Source: Nitrososphaeraceae archaeon
GTDB lineage: Archaea; Thermoproteota; Nitrososphaeria; Nitrososphaerales; Nitrososphaeraceae
Assembly (NCBI GenBank): GCA_025922735.1
Contig: JAICHI010000019.1
Span: 1 to 12,661, forward strand
Length of the DNA: 12,661 nt
Direction of reading: 5' to 3'
Numbering within the stretch: the stretch's first letter is position 1; the number at the start of each line of letters is the position of its first letter. A program made the position numbers and the translations under genes. The notes beneath the pieces are model-generated. The model did no database searches, was not told the origin of the DNA, and saw only the letters and a program-made list of their open reading frames with translations. Shown in pieces: positions 6,383 to 12,661 of this stretch.

Positions 6383-7963
6383 TTATTCTGTCGCTATTTG
6401 CACCAGTTCCGAAATTTGCTTACCTTTATCTTGAGAAAGCGCTGAAATTCCGCCAGTCAAGCTTTCAGCTACAATGCCTTTTTCTGCAAGTACTTCGGCA
6501 ACTTTGAGTGAAGTGTTGCCCATCATGCAGACTAGCAAAGCTTTCCCATTATTTCCTTCTCCGCCCAATGCATTATCCAGTTCCTCTGGAATCTTTTGGG
6601 TTGCCAAAAGTCGCTCCACGTCGCCAGCCTTTGGGACAGAGATCTTGCTTTTATCAACGCCCAGCGAATTTGCAATTAGCTCTATCCCCTCCTGGCGAGG
6701 AGTATACATTGTGTGAATCCAAAGAACTCTGTTGTAGTTTGCGATATTCGATACGGCTTCCTGTAGAGGAACCTCTAGATGGTCCTCTCGTATCTCTTGC
6801 ATCGTTTCAATGCTCCTTCTGTACTTTTGGATTCCATCCGCAATTATTACGACAAACTTTCTTCCTCCATCTCCACCAAAGTTCGCCATCTGCATCACAG
6901 CATAAAGCGCAAGGGCACTGCTTTCTCCTATGTCATATCCCTTGTCTACGAAAAACTTCAACAGACGTTTTGCCTGCCCAAAATCTACCTCGTGTTGTCC
7001 CGCGTATCGCTCAGGCTCGTAGAACTTCAAGCCTGCTGCTTTCTCCTTCGTTCTTATTCCCGCAACATCTTGGTTACTAAGTGGAAAGACTACATGCAGT
7101 GATTTCTTTCGATATTTGTCCATTAAGTATCTGCTCAAGCCACCGGATGTGCCACCTGTACCAAAGGTGCAGACAACTTTGAATTCGGATAGCGAATGGC
7201 CTTGTTCAATCAATTGCTGGTCCATCTCCGCTGCAGTCACAGTTCTGTGTACCTCAATATTCAGCTCGTTGTCGTACTGTTCCGGGCAGAAACAACCATA
7301 GATTCTCGCAAGAAGCTTTGCCAAGTTTATTATGTCCTGACTCGCTAAAAGATCTTCTACCTCCGAGAGTGATTTATCAAAAATGGCAGGGTCGAACCCG
7401 ATTTCAGTGAGCTGTGAGCGAATATTCGATGCAGTTGCTTTAGCAGCCAAAACATTCGGATTGACCTTCATGCCCGGAGCAGGGCAAATGTCCATATCCA
7501 GGTTTATGATATGTATCCTCTCGTTTCTCAACTCCTCAAATACTCCTTCCTGAAGCTTCCTGGATACGAGGGTAACGACATCTAAGCCGAGCCTAGCTAT
7601 CTGCCCTAGGGCGATTCCAAAGTTACCCGAGGTCGCTTCAATTATTGTCTGTCCACTCTTCAGTTTGCCTGACGCAATGGCATCATAGATTATGCGTACT
7701 GCAGGTCTTACTTTGATTGAGCCTGCAAGCAAGTTTGAATCGAATTTACCGAAAACTCGCAGATCTTTATCGGCTAGATCCAAGCCGTATTCAATTCTTG
7801 CACACTGCTTCAAATCTTCAGTAATGTCGATCAGAGGTGTTGGGCTAACAACCTTCACTTCGCCTGATTTTTCTTCTAGATGAGGGATCTTGCTCCATAT
7901 CTCTCGCTCAAAGTGCTCCAACAGAGAGCTGTCAATGTCAGTTCCCTTATTCAGTCCCTGCAA
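6383..7963 (-). CDS. PLP-dependent cysteine-synthase-like protein with C-terminal rhodanese-like domain
   Basis: A fold-type II PLP enzyme of 526 residues. Residues ~40-390 form the cysteine synthase/cystathionine beta-synthase-like domain: GSIKVRPA holds the Schiff-base lysine K84, EATSGNFG (109-116) the substrate loop with N114, CTFGTGGTSGG (265-275) the phosphate-binding loop, and GESSALA (346-352) replaces the usual GISSGA. Residues ~408-505 look like a rhodanese-like domain: a loop CMMGNTS (479-485) with a potential persulfide cysteine C479, followed by SLTGGISAL. The chain is much longer than a ~310-aa cysteine synthase because of this domain, an N-terminal extension and an insert around 160-235. 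The start is TTG 7963 with GGAG four bases upstream and a TATA box near 8002. A sulfur-transfer or sulfhydrylase role is plausible, but the acceptor substrate is unknown. Confidence 0.82.
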   Translation of the reverse strand: MQGLNKGTDIDSSLLEHFEREIWSKIPHLEEKSGEVKVVSPTPLIDITEDLKQCARIEYGLDLADKDLRVFGKFDSNLLAGSIKVRPAVRIIYDAIASGKLKSGQTIIEATSGNFGIALGQIARLGLDVVTLVSRKLQEGVFEELRNERIHIINLDMDICPAPGMKVNPNVLAAKATASNIRSQLTEIGFDPAIFDKSLSEVEDLLASQDIINLAKLLARIYGCFCPEQYDNELNIEVHRTVTAAEMDQQLIEQGHSLSEFKVVCTFGTGGTSGGLSRYLMDKYRKKSLHVVFPLSNQDVAGIRTKEKAAGLKFYEPERYAGQHEVDFGQAKRLLKFFVDKGYDIGESSALALYAVMQMANFGGDGGRKFVVIIADGIQKYRRSIETMQEIREDHLEVPLQEAVSNIANYNRVLWIHTMYTPRQEGIELIANSLGVDKSKISVPKAGDVERLLATQKIPEELDNALGGEGNNGKALLVCMMGNTSLKVAEVLAEKGIVAESLTGGISALSQDKGKQISELVQIATE

Positions 7964-7967
7964 TTTT

Positions 7968-7971
7968 CTCC
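7968..7971 (-). promoter_or_regulatory. Ribosome binding site deciding the TTG start of the PLP gene
   Basis: On the - strand GGAG precedes TTG 7963 by four bases (AAAA). No ATG or GTG is available in frame upstream, so this site supports the TTG start. Confidence 0.45.
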
Positions 7972-7997
7972 ACTGTGTTATATGATGTGCGAATAGG

Positions 7998-8007
7998 TTT
8001 TATAAAG
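7998..8007 (-). promoter_or_regulatory. TATA box of the PLP/rhodanese gene
   Basis: CTTTATAAAA on the - strand, centred near 8002, would place the transcription start near 7976 and give a leader of about 13 nt that contains the GGAG site. The gene therefore has its own promoter and is not simply read through from proline dehydrogenase. Confidence 0.6.
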
Positions 8008-8046
8008 ATATGACAGATTCCAGTCGTTTTCGACTTGATTCTCATC

Positions 8047-8056
8047 TATATATAAG
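8047..8056 (+). promoter_or_regulatory. Strong TATA-like element with no clear gene
   Basis: TATATATAAG reads as a very good TATA box on the + strand, predicting a start near 8078. Downstream there is GGAG (8112-8115) but no ATG, GTG or TTG at a suitable distance. A 36-codon frame (8115-8222, TGA 8223-8225) with protein-like composition (FTLEEIVLIGSDIGEF) lacks a start codon. The segment 8057-8237 may hold a small RNA, a gene remnant or nothing. Confidence 0.3.
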
Positions 8057-8081
8057 CAATTTAGACATGCTGATAATAAAT

Positions 8082-8111
8082 AAAAAAGCGCTGATTTGCC
8101 AATATTAAAAA
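8082..8111 (-). terminator. Oligo-T terminator candidates after proline dehydrogenase
   Basis: On the - strand, T5 (8111-8107) and T6 (8087-8082) runs lie roughly 130-155 nt past the proline dehydrogenase stop. This is the T-tract type used by archaeal polymerase; no clear hairpin is seen. Confidence 0.35.
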
Positions 8112-8237
8112 GGAGTCACATCCAGAACTTTTACTCTAGAAGAAATTGTCCTAATTGGCAGCGACATTGGAGAGTTTCATCTAAAAGAGCTGGCTGAAAG
8201 TCGAATCCATGAGAACAAGGATTGAAACAAAGATAAG

Positions 8238-9125
8238 CTATTGTTGAATGAGCGACCTTGCTAAGAGCAGCAAGTTGCGCTTTCGCTCCATTATTCTTCG
8301 CACTGAGTAGGGAAGCCATTGGCTACCATAAGGGATGTATTCAGCCACTGTAAACCCTTTTGAAACAAGCCCGTGCTTTAGCTCATCTCGAATACCCTTT
8401 AACATCTGGAATTCAAACTTGGTATTCTTGCTCATACTGATCGCCTCCTCAATTAGAGCTGAGTTATGAGTCGCAATCGCGAAATAATTGTTGCTCTCAA
8501 AGAGCATCTTCATCAGCTTCGAATAATTGGCATTGACTTCTTCATTTGTAGCAAAGATGTGCTCCTCTGATTCGTGGTATGCGCCCTTGACAAGCCTTAC
8601 CTTACCGCCGCATTCAATAATGTGTAAAAGGTCGCTTGCGCTCCGGCGCAGATACGACTGCACTGCTATGCCTATCTTGTCGTATTGCTTGTACAAATCT
8701 AGGTAGATGGCAATGGTGTCTTCTGTAGACTTGACTGACTCCATGTCTAGCCATATGAACTGTCCAAGCTCTCTAGCTCTTGCAGCAAGTCTGCTGAAAT
8801 TCTGCAAACACATTTTATAGTCAATTGTAAGGCCAAGCTGCGTAGGTTTGACAGACACACACCCATGCACCTTTCTTGCATGCATCAAGTCCATTAGCAA
8901 CAGGTATTCGTTAACTGTCATGTCAACCAGTTTGGCATCTGTGGTATCCTCACCAAGAAAGTTTAGAATTGCAGACATTCCGTGACTGTTTGTGTCAAGC
9001 GCTGCATCTATTGCCTCGTCAGTATTATAGCCTGCAACCCACCTTTTTGCCACCCTGAATAACAATCGCTCCATTAAACTGGCATCGTAATTGTGGGAAT
9101 AGGAGGGGGCAGGCGTAGTCAGCAT
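8238..9125 (-). CDS. Proline dehydrogenase (single-domain, FAD-dependent)
   Basis: Oxidises L-proline to 1-pyrroline-5-carboxylate using FAD and passes electrons to quinone or another carrier. The 295-residue product is the short monofunctional form, a (beta/alpha)8 barrel. Family motifs in order are VSVKPTQLG (90-98, with K93), WLDMES (125-130, D127), GIAVQSYLRRS (152-162), VRLVKGAYHE (176-185), IATHN (217-221), FQMLKGIRD (239-247), YIPYG (263-267) and YSVRRIMER (273-281), whose paired arginines R276/R277 bind the proline carboxylate. The start is ATG 9125, with a TATA box about 26 nt upstream. P5C dehydrogenase at 4535-6106 takes over the product. The two genes lie on opposite strands with another gene between, unlike the fused bacterial PutA. 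Confidence 0.92.
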   Translation of the reverse strand: MLTTPAPSYSHNYDASLMERLLFRVAKRWVAGYNTDEAIDAALDTNSHGMSAILNFLGEDTTDAKLVDMTVNEYLLLMDLMHARKVHGCVSVKPTQLGLTIDYKMCLQNFSRLAARARELGQFIWLDMESVKSTEDTIAIYLDLYKQYDKIGIAVQSYLRRSASDLLHIIECGGKVRLVKGAYHESEEHIFATNEEVNANYSKLMKMLFESNNYFAIATHNSALIEEAISMSKNTKFEFQMLKGIRDELKHGLVSKGFTVAEYIPYGSQWLPYSVRRIMERKRNLLLLARSLIQQ

Positions 9126-9145
9126 GATATATAATTGTCATCTCT

Positions 9146-9157
9146 ATGATATAATCT
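9146..9157 (-). promoter_or_regulatory. TATA box of proline dehydrogenase
   Basis: AGATTATATCAT on the - strand is centred about 26 nt before the ATG at 9125, predicting a leaderless mRNA. A second TATATA stretch at about 9127-9133 is too close to the ATG to serve this start. The 150-nt gap up to 9275 is a divergent promoter region shared with the phosphatase gene. Confidence 0.5.
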
Positions 9158-9242
9158 TAGACATTAGACGAATGGCTTTCCTTAAACCGTGTAAAATACA
9201 TTTATCCTGTAGCTTCTGTCTCTCTCCTGCCTGGACATAATC

Positions 9243-9250
9243 TTTTATTG
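9243..9250 (+). promoter_or_regulatory. TATA-like box of the IMPase-family gene
   Basis: TTTTATTG is centred about 29 nt before the ATG at 9276. It is a moderate match, and no ribosome binding site is visible before the ATG, consistent with a leaderless or nearly leaderless mRNA. Confidence 0.45.
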
Positions 9251-9275
9251 AGTCTGTCTTAACGATGCTGCAATA

Positions 9276-10064
9276 ATGATAGGCGATATTCTAAAGGAGG
9301 CATGCCAGCAAGTCTATGAGAAAACAAAGGGTCTTGCTGGGACTACTGTGGCTAGCAGGCAGATGGGAAGAGGTGCAGGAGGCGACATATCGCGCAGAAT
9401 CGACTTGATAGCTGAAAAGACGGTGATAGATCTCATCAGAAAGCGAGGGATTGAAGCCACAATAATTGGCGAAGAGTGTGGTAGGATCGAGGGCAAACAG
9501 GGTTATGTCATTATAGATGCAATTGATGGAACAACAAACGCCATCTGTGGGATACCTTTCTTCTGCTGCTCGGTCGCATATGCAACCGATTTCTACCTGA
9601 GCGCAGTGGTTGACGCCGCCATAATTGATCTTGCAAGGGGTGACCTCTATTATGCTTCAAAGAATGAAGGGGCATTTTTAAACGGCAAGAAGATATTCGT
9701 TAAGCGAGAATCCACTTCAGATTCTATAATTGGGATAAATATGTCTGGAATCAAACCTGCGGTGGTTGAGCGCCTTGCTCCAATTATTGCAGAAGCTACC
9801 CACATACGACAGTTTGGCGCAAATGCGCTGGAAATGTGCTTTGTTGCACGAGGGTTCTTGGACGCCTATATTGATCTACGAGGCAAAATCCGGCCGACAG
9901 ATGTCGCTGCTGGCTACCTGATAGCAAAAGAGGCTGGAGCGGCAATATATTCAGACGACGGCTCGATCCTTGAATCTAACCTAGATGTCAAGACGAGATT
10001 TTCGTATGCTGCAGTAGCAAATGACAAAATACGTGAGCAGCTGGTAACTTTATTTGCAGAATAA
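9276..10064 (+). CDS. suhB: Inositol monophosphatase / fructose-1,6-bisphosphatase family protein
   Basis: A Mg-dependent, Li-sensitive-type sugar phosphatase of 262 residues, the normal length. The three metal-site motifs are present: GEE (65-67), DAIDGTTN (81-88; the usual DPxDGTxN with Pro replaced by Ala, a substitution tolerated in this family) and PTDVAAG (207-213, the WDxAAG equivalent with D209). The loop GDISRRIDLIAE (36-47) also fits. Archaeal members often dephosphorylate both myo-inositol 1-phosphate and fructose 1,6-bisphosphate, so a role in inositol lipid synthesis or gluconeogenesis is possible; the sequence alone does not decide. It is divergent from proline dehydrogenase and converges on the TFB gene. 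The ATG at 9276 gives a family-like N-terminus. Confidence 0.88.
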   Translation: MIGDILKEACQQVYEKTKGLAGTTVASRQMGRGAGGDISRRIDLIAEKTVIDLIRKRGIEATIIGEECGRIEGKQGYVIIDAIDGTTNAICGIPFFCCSVAYATDFYLSAVVDAAIIDLARGDLYYASKNEGAFLNGKKIFVKRESTSDSIIGINMSGIKPAVVERLAPIIAEATHIRQFGANALEMCFVARGFLDAYIDLRGKIRPTDVAAGYLIAKEAGAAIYSDDGSILESNLDVKTRFSYAAVANDKIREQLVTLFAE

Positions 10065-10077
10065 GATATGGAGAAAT

Positions 10078-10091
10078 ATGTATATATACAT
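10078..10091. repeat. 14-bp perfect palindrome between convergent genes
   Basis: ATGTATATATACAT is self-complementary and lies 13 nt after the phosphatase stop, followed closely by a short TTTT. It could form a small AT hairpin aiding termination of the phosphatase transcript. About one 14-bp palindrome is expected by chance in a window of this size. Confidence 0.3.
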
Positions 10092-10109
10092 CATTTTGCA
10101 GTGCTTGAC

Positions 10110-10116
10110 AAAAAAA
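10110..10116 (-). terminator. T7 terminator of the TFB gene
   Basis: On the - strand a run of seven T bases begins about 11 nt beyond the TFB stop codon. This is a good archaeal oligo-T terminator by position and length. Confidence 0.5.
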
Positions 10117-10127
10117 TCATAGCTGCT

Positions 10128-11042
10128 TTATAATACGGCTTCCGCCGGCTGGTGCCTCATACCCATTATCATACGCTGGTTCTTCCTCAATGTTACTTCT
10201 GATACACCTGCTGCCACTGCTATAATCGCCTGGCTCTTTGGCTCGCTACTGCCAACGCAAGCAAGATACAATACTGACGCAGCAAGCCCCATCGGATCCT
10301 TACCTGCTGCCTGCCCGCTTTTTATGACATCATGTATCATGTCCATTGCTTGACGCTTTGTGCGCTCGCTGATGTTTGCCTTGTTCGCTACTTTTGAAAC
10401 GCACTTGATTGGGTCAAGCATCGGAACCTTGAGGTCAAGCTCACGCAAAAGTATCCTGTACGCTCTTGCCAAGTCCTTTTCTTTTGTGTTTGTAGCTTTG
10501 ATAATGTCGTCAAGGGTGCCTGAAATGCCCATCTCCCTCTGCACAATATAGATGGCTGCGCCTAGTATCGCACGCATTGTCCTGCCGCGCACAAGCCCAC
10601 GCTCTTGCGCTCGCCGGTAGATATAAGCAGTCTTTTCTACTATTGCATCTGATAACTGGATTACACTCCGCAGCCTATCCAGCTCAACGAATGCACGCCG
10701 GAGGCTTCGCTCATCCTGTCCCTTTACCCTAAAATCCCATGCCCGAAGCCTGTCAAAGGTTGAACGCATGGCTGCATTGAGCCCACTTCCTGCGCTCTTG
10801 TCTGGCCTGCCAATAATGGTTGAGAGGCCCATGTCAGAGCGTGCCAAGGTAGTAGGGTTTGTCCTCAATTTGCTACTTGGCTCACTGGCAAGAATGCTCC
10901 AGCCTTCATGCTCGTCACCTACTCTCTCATGTATGACAAAGCCGCATTTCGTGCAGATTAGCTCACCTGACTCAACATCAATTATCTTCTGACCATCGCC
11001 GCAGTTGGGGCATATTATTACATTGTCAGCAGGCTTCATCAT
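10128..11042 (-). CDS. tfb: Transcription initiation factor TFB (TFIIB homologue)
   Basis: TFB binds the TBP-TATA complex and recruits RNA polymerase at archaeal promoters. The 304-residue protein has the full layout. An N-terminal zinc ribbon has CPNCG (11-15) and CTKCG (30-34). The B-reader/linker segment follows with GWSILAS (48-54) and DMGLSTIIGRPD (70-81). Two cyclin-fold repeats then span about 115-200 and 212-297. The second ends in GVSEVTLRKNQR (279-290), which fits the helix-turn-helix that reads the BRE element. Two tandem ATGs occur (11042 and 11039); either could be used. A TATA-like GTTATAAC lies ~30 nt upstream. Archaea of this group carry several TFB paralogues, so whether this is the housekeeping copy cannot be told from the window. 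It converges with the phosphatase gene. Confidence 0.95.
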   Translation of the reverse strand: MMKPADNVIICPNCGDGQKIIDVESGELICTKCGFVIHERVGDEHEGWSILASEPSSKLRTNPTTLARSDMGLSTIIGRPDKSAGSGLNAAMRSTFDRLRAWDFRVKGQDERSLRRAFVELDRLRSVIQLSDAIVEKTAYIYRRAQERGLVRGRTMRAILGAAIYIVQREMGISGTLDDIIKATNTKEKDLARAYRILLRELDLKVPMLDPIKCVSKVANKANISERTKRQAMDMIHDVIKSGQAAGKDPMGLAASVLYLACVGSSEPKSQAIIAVAAGVSEVTLRKNQRMIMGMRHQPAEAVL

Positions 11043-11068
11043 ACAATGTAAGCTGGTGAACTATATCA

Positions 11069-11076
11069 GTTATAAC
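11069..11076 (-). promoter_or_regulatory. TATA box of the TFB gene
   Basis: GTTATAAC, itself palindromic, is centred about 30 nt before the first ATG on the - strand. It predicts a leader of only a few bases. Confidence 0.45.
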
Positions 11077-11142
11077 ATAAGCAGAGAAATGTTTCAGAAG
11101 TTGTCAGGCTAAATGCTAAAAAGATAACAATTGCCAACTACC

Positions 11143-11329
11143 TTTATAGACTGAATTTATATGGGCTATAAGGTGATTTGTGAGCGTCATAATCTAAAGC
11201 AATTCTGCAGCACAATGAGCGAGGCCAAAGCAGTTCAAGTTCAGCATAGACGCCAAGGGGGATGCCTAGAAGCTGAAATAAAGAAGCCAAGAAGGTAGTA
11301 AAAACCTAATTGATTTCAAAGATTTTAGA
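11143..11329 (+). other. Gap with a TATA cluster; possible small RNA or 27-aa ORF
   Basis: Three TATA-like elements follow each other on the + strand (TTTATAG 11143, TTTATAT 11156, CTATAAGG 11166), predicting starts between about 11170 and 11195. Downstream, an ATG at 11215 opens a 27-codon frame ending at TAG 11296-11298 (MSEAKAVQVQ at its start). The sequence around 11250-11300 is purine-rich and ends near a TTTT at 11323. No tRNA or known small-RNA shape was recognised. Either a small RNA or a micro-ORF is possible; neither is shown. Confidence 0.25.
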
Positions 11330-11470
11330 TTATATATAATTGGCACCATACACAATCACTAGTGATTCCCTAGCACTTTCTCTGGCATCTATTGCAATCA
11401 CATTAATTTTATCCGTCATAAAATCATGAATATGTATTTTAGTTTTAGAAGTAAGTTCGATAGCTATTAA
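11330..11470 (-). pseudogene. Possible gene remnant on the - strand
   Basis: Forty-six codons are open between a TGA (11473-11471) and a TAA (11332-11330). The translation has protein-like alternation and charge (for example KINVIAIDARESARESLVIV within it), but there is no ATG, GTG or TTG near its 5' end; the first ATG is at 11419 and would leave only 29 residues. It overlaps the presumed promoter of the + strand gene that follows. It may be the 3' piece of a decayed gene or a chance open stretch. Confidence 0.2.
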
Positions 11471-11471
11471 A

Positions 11472-11747
11472 TTGAATCAACTACATGAACGGGTTACAAT
11501 GGATATGAGATCTCCATCCTCGGAAATATTTGAAAAGGAGCATACAGACAATAAGGAATATTTAAAAAATGAATTAAAATCCCTTGGAGTTGAGCCCAAA
11601 AGAAAGAATCAACTATATGACAAAGAAGAACTTCAAAACCTTTCAGATAACATTAAACAGGCAATGTTTCAGGATTATAAAATAGCATATAGTGAAAAAG
11701 GCGATGTGCACGAAGAAGAAGCGAAATCGACTGTTACTGTTGGATGA
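11472..11747 (+). CDS. Hypothetical small charged protein
   Basis: A frame of 91 codons from TTG 11472 ends at TGA 11745-11747. Internal ATGs at 11499 and 11505 are more likely starts: a TATA-like TATTAAAT (11465-11472) lies ~31 nt before 11499, which would give an 82-residue protein from a leaderless mRNA. The product is strongly hydrophilic, rich in Lys, Glu, Asp and Asn, without signal peptide or membrane segment. The middle (NKEYLKNELKSLGVEP) reads as a helix plus turn and the end is acidic. I do not recognise the family. Its base composition is more AT-rich than the metabolic genes to the left. It is probably a real lineage-specific protein, judged by composition and the lack of a competing frame. 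Confidence 0.5.
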   Translation: MNQLHERVTMDMRSPSSEIFEKEHTDNKEYLKNELKSLGVEPKRKNQLYDKEELQNLSDNIKQAMFQDYKIAYSEKGDVHEEEAKSTVTVG

Positions 11748-11785
11748 TTATAAAATCTATTGGTCATCTCGCATTCGCCCTATTT

Positions 11786-11974
11786 TCATGTCAAAGAATT
11801 AAATGATTTTTGGTCCCATTTCGTCAACGTGTAGTGGTAGTTTCCATCTCTAGATTCTTGCAAAATATGTCCAGTTATAATTACTACCTCTCTGTACCTT
11901 CTTTGCTTAAGTCCTCGCTTCCTAATGGGTCTAGTAATTCTAGAAATATTAAGGTACAATTTCTGGTATATCAT
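11786..11974 (-). CDS. Hypothetical small basic protein (62 aa), doubtful
   Basis: A - strand frame runs from ATG 11974 to TGA 11788-11786. It is basic in the first half (PIRKRGLKQRRYRE), and the second half reads like two or three beta strands (REVVIITGHI, GNYHYTLTKW). I do not recognise it. An overlapping frame just upstream (ATG 12020 to TAA 11951-11949, 23 codons, MHTEKNLQSVLLIII) could be its original N-terminus separated by a frameshift; that is a guess. No clear promoter was found. Confidence 0.28.
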   Translation of the reverse strand: MIYQKLYLNISRITRPIRKRGLKQRRYREVVIITGHILQESRDGNYHYTLTKWDQKSFNSLT

Positions 11975-12038
11975 GGATAATAATGAGCAATACGCTTTGA
12001 AGATTTTTTTCAGTATGCATCTCTATCATGATCTAATG

Positions 12039-12227
12039 CTAGCCAGTAGTATTCTTAACATTCATCTCATAAACTGCCATTATCATTCTCCTTTTATCAG
12101 GCTCTTGGTCTAGCACAAATTTGTAAAATAGCTCATTAATTACTGTGGATTCATTGTCTAAATTAAGACATTCTACGAGTGTCGTGAGCTTAATTTCTGC
12201 TTCTTTTGTTAATTCTATCCGTGCCAT
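12039..12227 (-). CDS. Small ribbon-helix-helix-like protein (62 aa)
   Basis: The product starts with a short strand-like segment (ARIELT), followed by a helix (KEAEIKLTTLVECLN), a turn with Asn/Glu/Ser, and a second helix (TVINELFYKFVLD). This is the order of a ribbon-helix-helix DNA-binding domain of the CopG/MetJ type, with a basic tail (DKRRM near 44-48). Such proteins are transcriptional regulators or antitoxins that bind DNA as dimers. No toxin gene is seen next to it, so an antitoxin role is not supported. The start is ATG 12227; GGAGG lies about 15 nt upstream, further than usual. The fold is judged by eye. Confidence 0.5.
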   Translation of the reverse strand: MARIELTKEAEIKLTTLVECLNLDNESTVINELFYKFVLDQEPDKRRMIMAVYEMNVKNTTG

Positions 12228-12661
12228 TTCTAGTATCTCTACCCTCCATCTTATCTCCTTCCTCGTTTAGATTCTTATCTTGCTCTTTATTCTTATTATT
12301 ATGGGAGCCTGATAAATTACACCTTCTGTGCAATAATCATGGAATGCAAATGAGTTGTTCTGATTTGTATCTACAAAATGACTACTAATACCGTATGAAT
12401 GCAAGAATGCGAAACAAGCCTAGATTACATATTGGCAGGAGGTAAGAAAGCAAGCAACCACAGATGAGAAAAGGCCGCAACCAAAACAACTAGACGAGTA
12501 ATTAGAAGTAAAGTGAAGCAAAGTCAAACCCAAAGGAAAAAGTAGGACACAGAAAGCTAAGCGAGGAGGAGTTGTTGACGGACACGGCCGCCCGAAAGAA
12601 GCCAGACAGCTTATGTAAAAGCATAACTATTGCATATGTAATATTTTGCCTTTGGAAAAAA
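12228..12661. other. Gene-poor right end with a purine-rich, multi-frame open stretch
   Basis: No convincing gene is seen. From about 12420 the + strand is strongly purine-rich and several short frames read as Lys/Arg-rich peptides: one of 34 codons (12514 stop to TAA 12616-12618, including KAKRGGVVDGHGRPKEARQL) has no start codon, and another is open from 12509 to the right edge. A possible hairpin TTATG...CATAA sits at about 12611-12626. These may be frameshifted remnants of a basic protein gene or simply low-complexity DNA. Confidence 0.35.

Noticed and set aside
6508..7080. Long + strand open frame (190 codons) opposite the PLP gene
   Set aside because: It lies wholly antisense to a gene with clear PLP motifs, and its translation has odd Cys/Ser/Pro-rich low-complexity composition typical of a shadow frame.
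8190..8225. TCGAATCC resembling a tRNA T-loop
   Set aside because: No acceptor stem, anticodon arm or D arm could be folded around it, and the required TTC of the T-loop is absent.
11240..11300. Faint resemblance to the 5' end of 23S rRNA (GGATGCCTAG followed by GAAGG)
   Set aside because: Only short matches with poor spacing and no continuing rRNA sequence; not enough to call a fragment.
11354..11367. Perfect 14-bp palindrome AATCACTAGTGATT as a possible operator
   Set aside because: About one such palindrome is expected by chance in this window, and it is not repeated near any promoter.
1..12661. CRISPR arrays, transposases, insertion-sequence ends, integrase sites
   Set aside because: No regularly spaced repeats, transposase-like proteins or paired terminal repeats were seen on either strand.

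Overview
The window looks like a chromosomal stretch from an archaeon, most likely an ammonia-oxidising member of the Thaumarchaeota (Nitrososphaeria), close to the Nitrososphaera/Nitrosocosmicus lineages. The evidence is an archaeal riboflavin pathway that starts with GTP cyclohydrolase III, a transcription factor B gene, an archaeal-type inositol-phosphatase, archaeal TATA boxes placed 26-30 nt upstream of start codons (leaderless mRNAs), frequent TTG starts, and a separate proline dehydrogenase plus P5C dehydrogenase. The assignment to Nitrososphaeria is inferred from gene content; no 16S rRNA or ammonia-oxidation gene is present.

Layout. Positions 1-90 hold the 3' end of a small zinc-ribbon-like gene, followed by an unassigned small ORF (144-374). 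From 400 to 4131 lies a tight five-gene riboflavin operon on the + strand: ribB, ribH, GTP cyclohydrolase III (arfA), a metal-dependent amidohydrolase, and the RibD-like reductase (arfC). The last four genes overlap their neighbours by 23, 10 and 4 nt. After a ~400-nt gap comes a leaderless P5C dehydrogenase (4535-6106, +). On the - strand follow a PLP-dependent cysteine-synthase-like protein with a C-terminal rhodanese-like domain (7963-6383) and a proline dehydrogenase (9125-8238). Divergent from the latter is an IMPase/FBPase-family phosphatase (9276-10064, +), which converges on a TFB gene (11042-10128, -). From 11043 to the right edge the DNA is more AT-rich and gene-poor, with one likely small hypothetical protein (about 11499-11747), one likely ribbon-helix-helix protein (12227-12039, -), and several short open stretches that look like gene remnants or chance.

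How the genes work together. ArfA opens GTP to a formamidopyrimidine, and ArfC reduces the ribosyl side chain to ribityl. RibB makes the four-carbon unit and RibH joins the halves to dimethylribityllumazine. Two intermediate steps, deformylation and C2 deamination, have no recognised enzyme here. The amidohydrolase, locked between arfA and arfC and carrying a deaminase-type set of active-site residues, is the obvious candidate for one of them; this is the most interesting point in the window. Proline dehydrogenase and P5C dehydrogenase together oxidise proline to glutamate but are transcribed as separate units on opposite strands, flanking the cysteine-synthase-like fusion gene.
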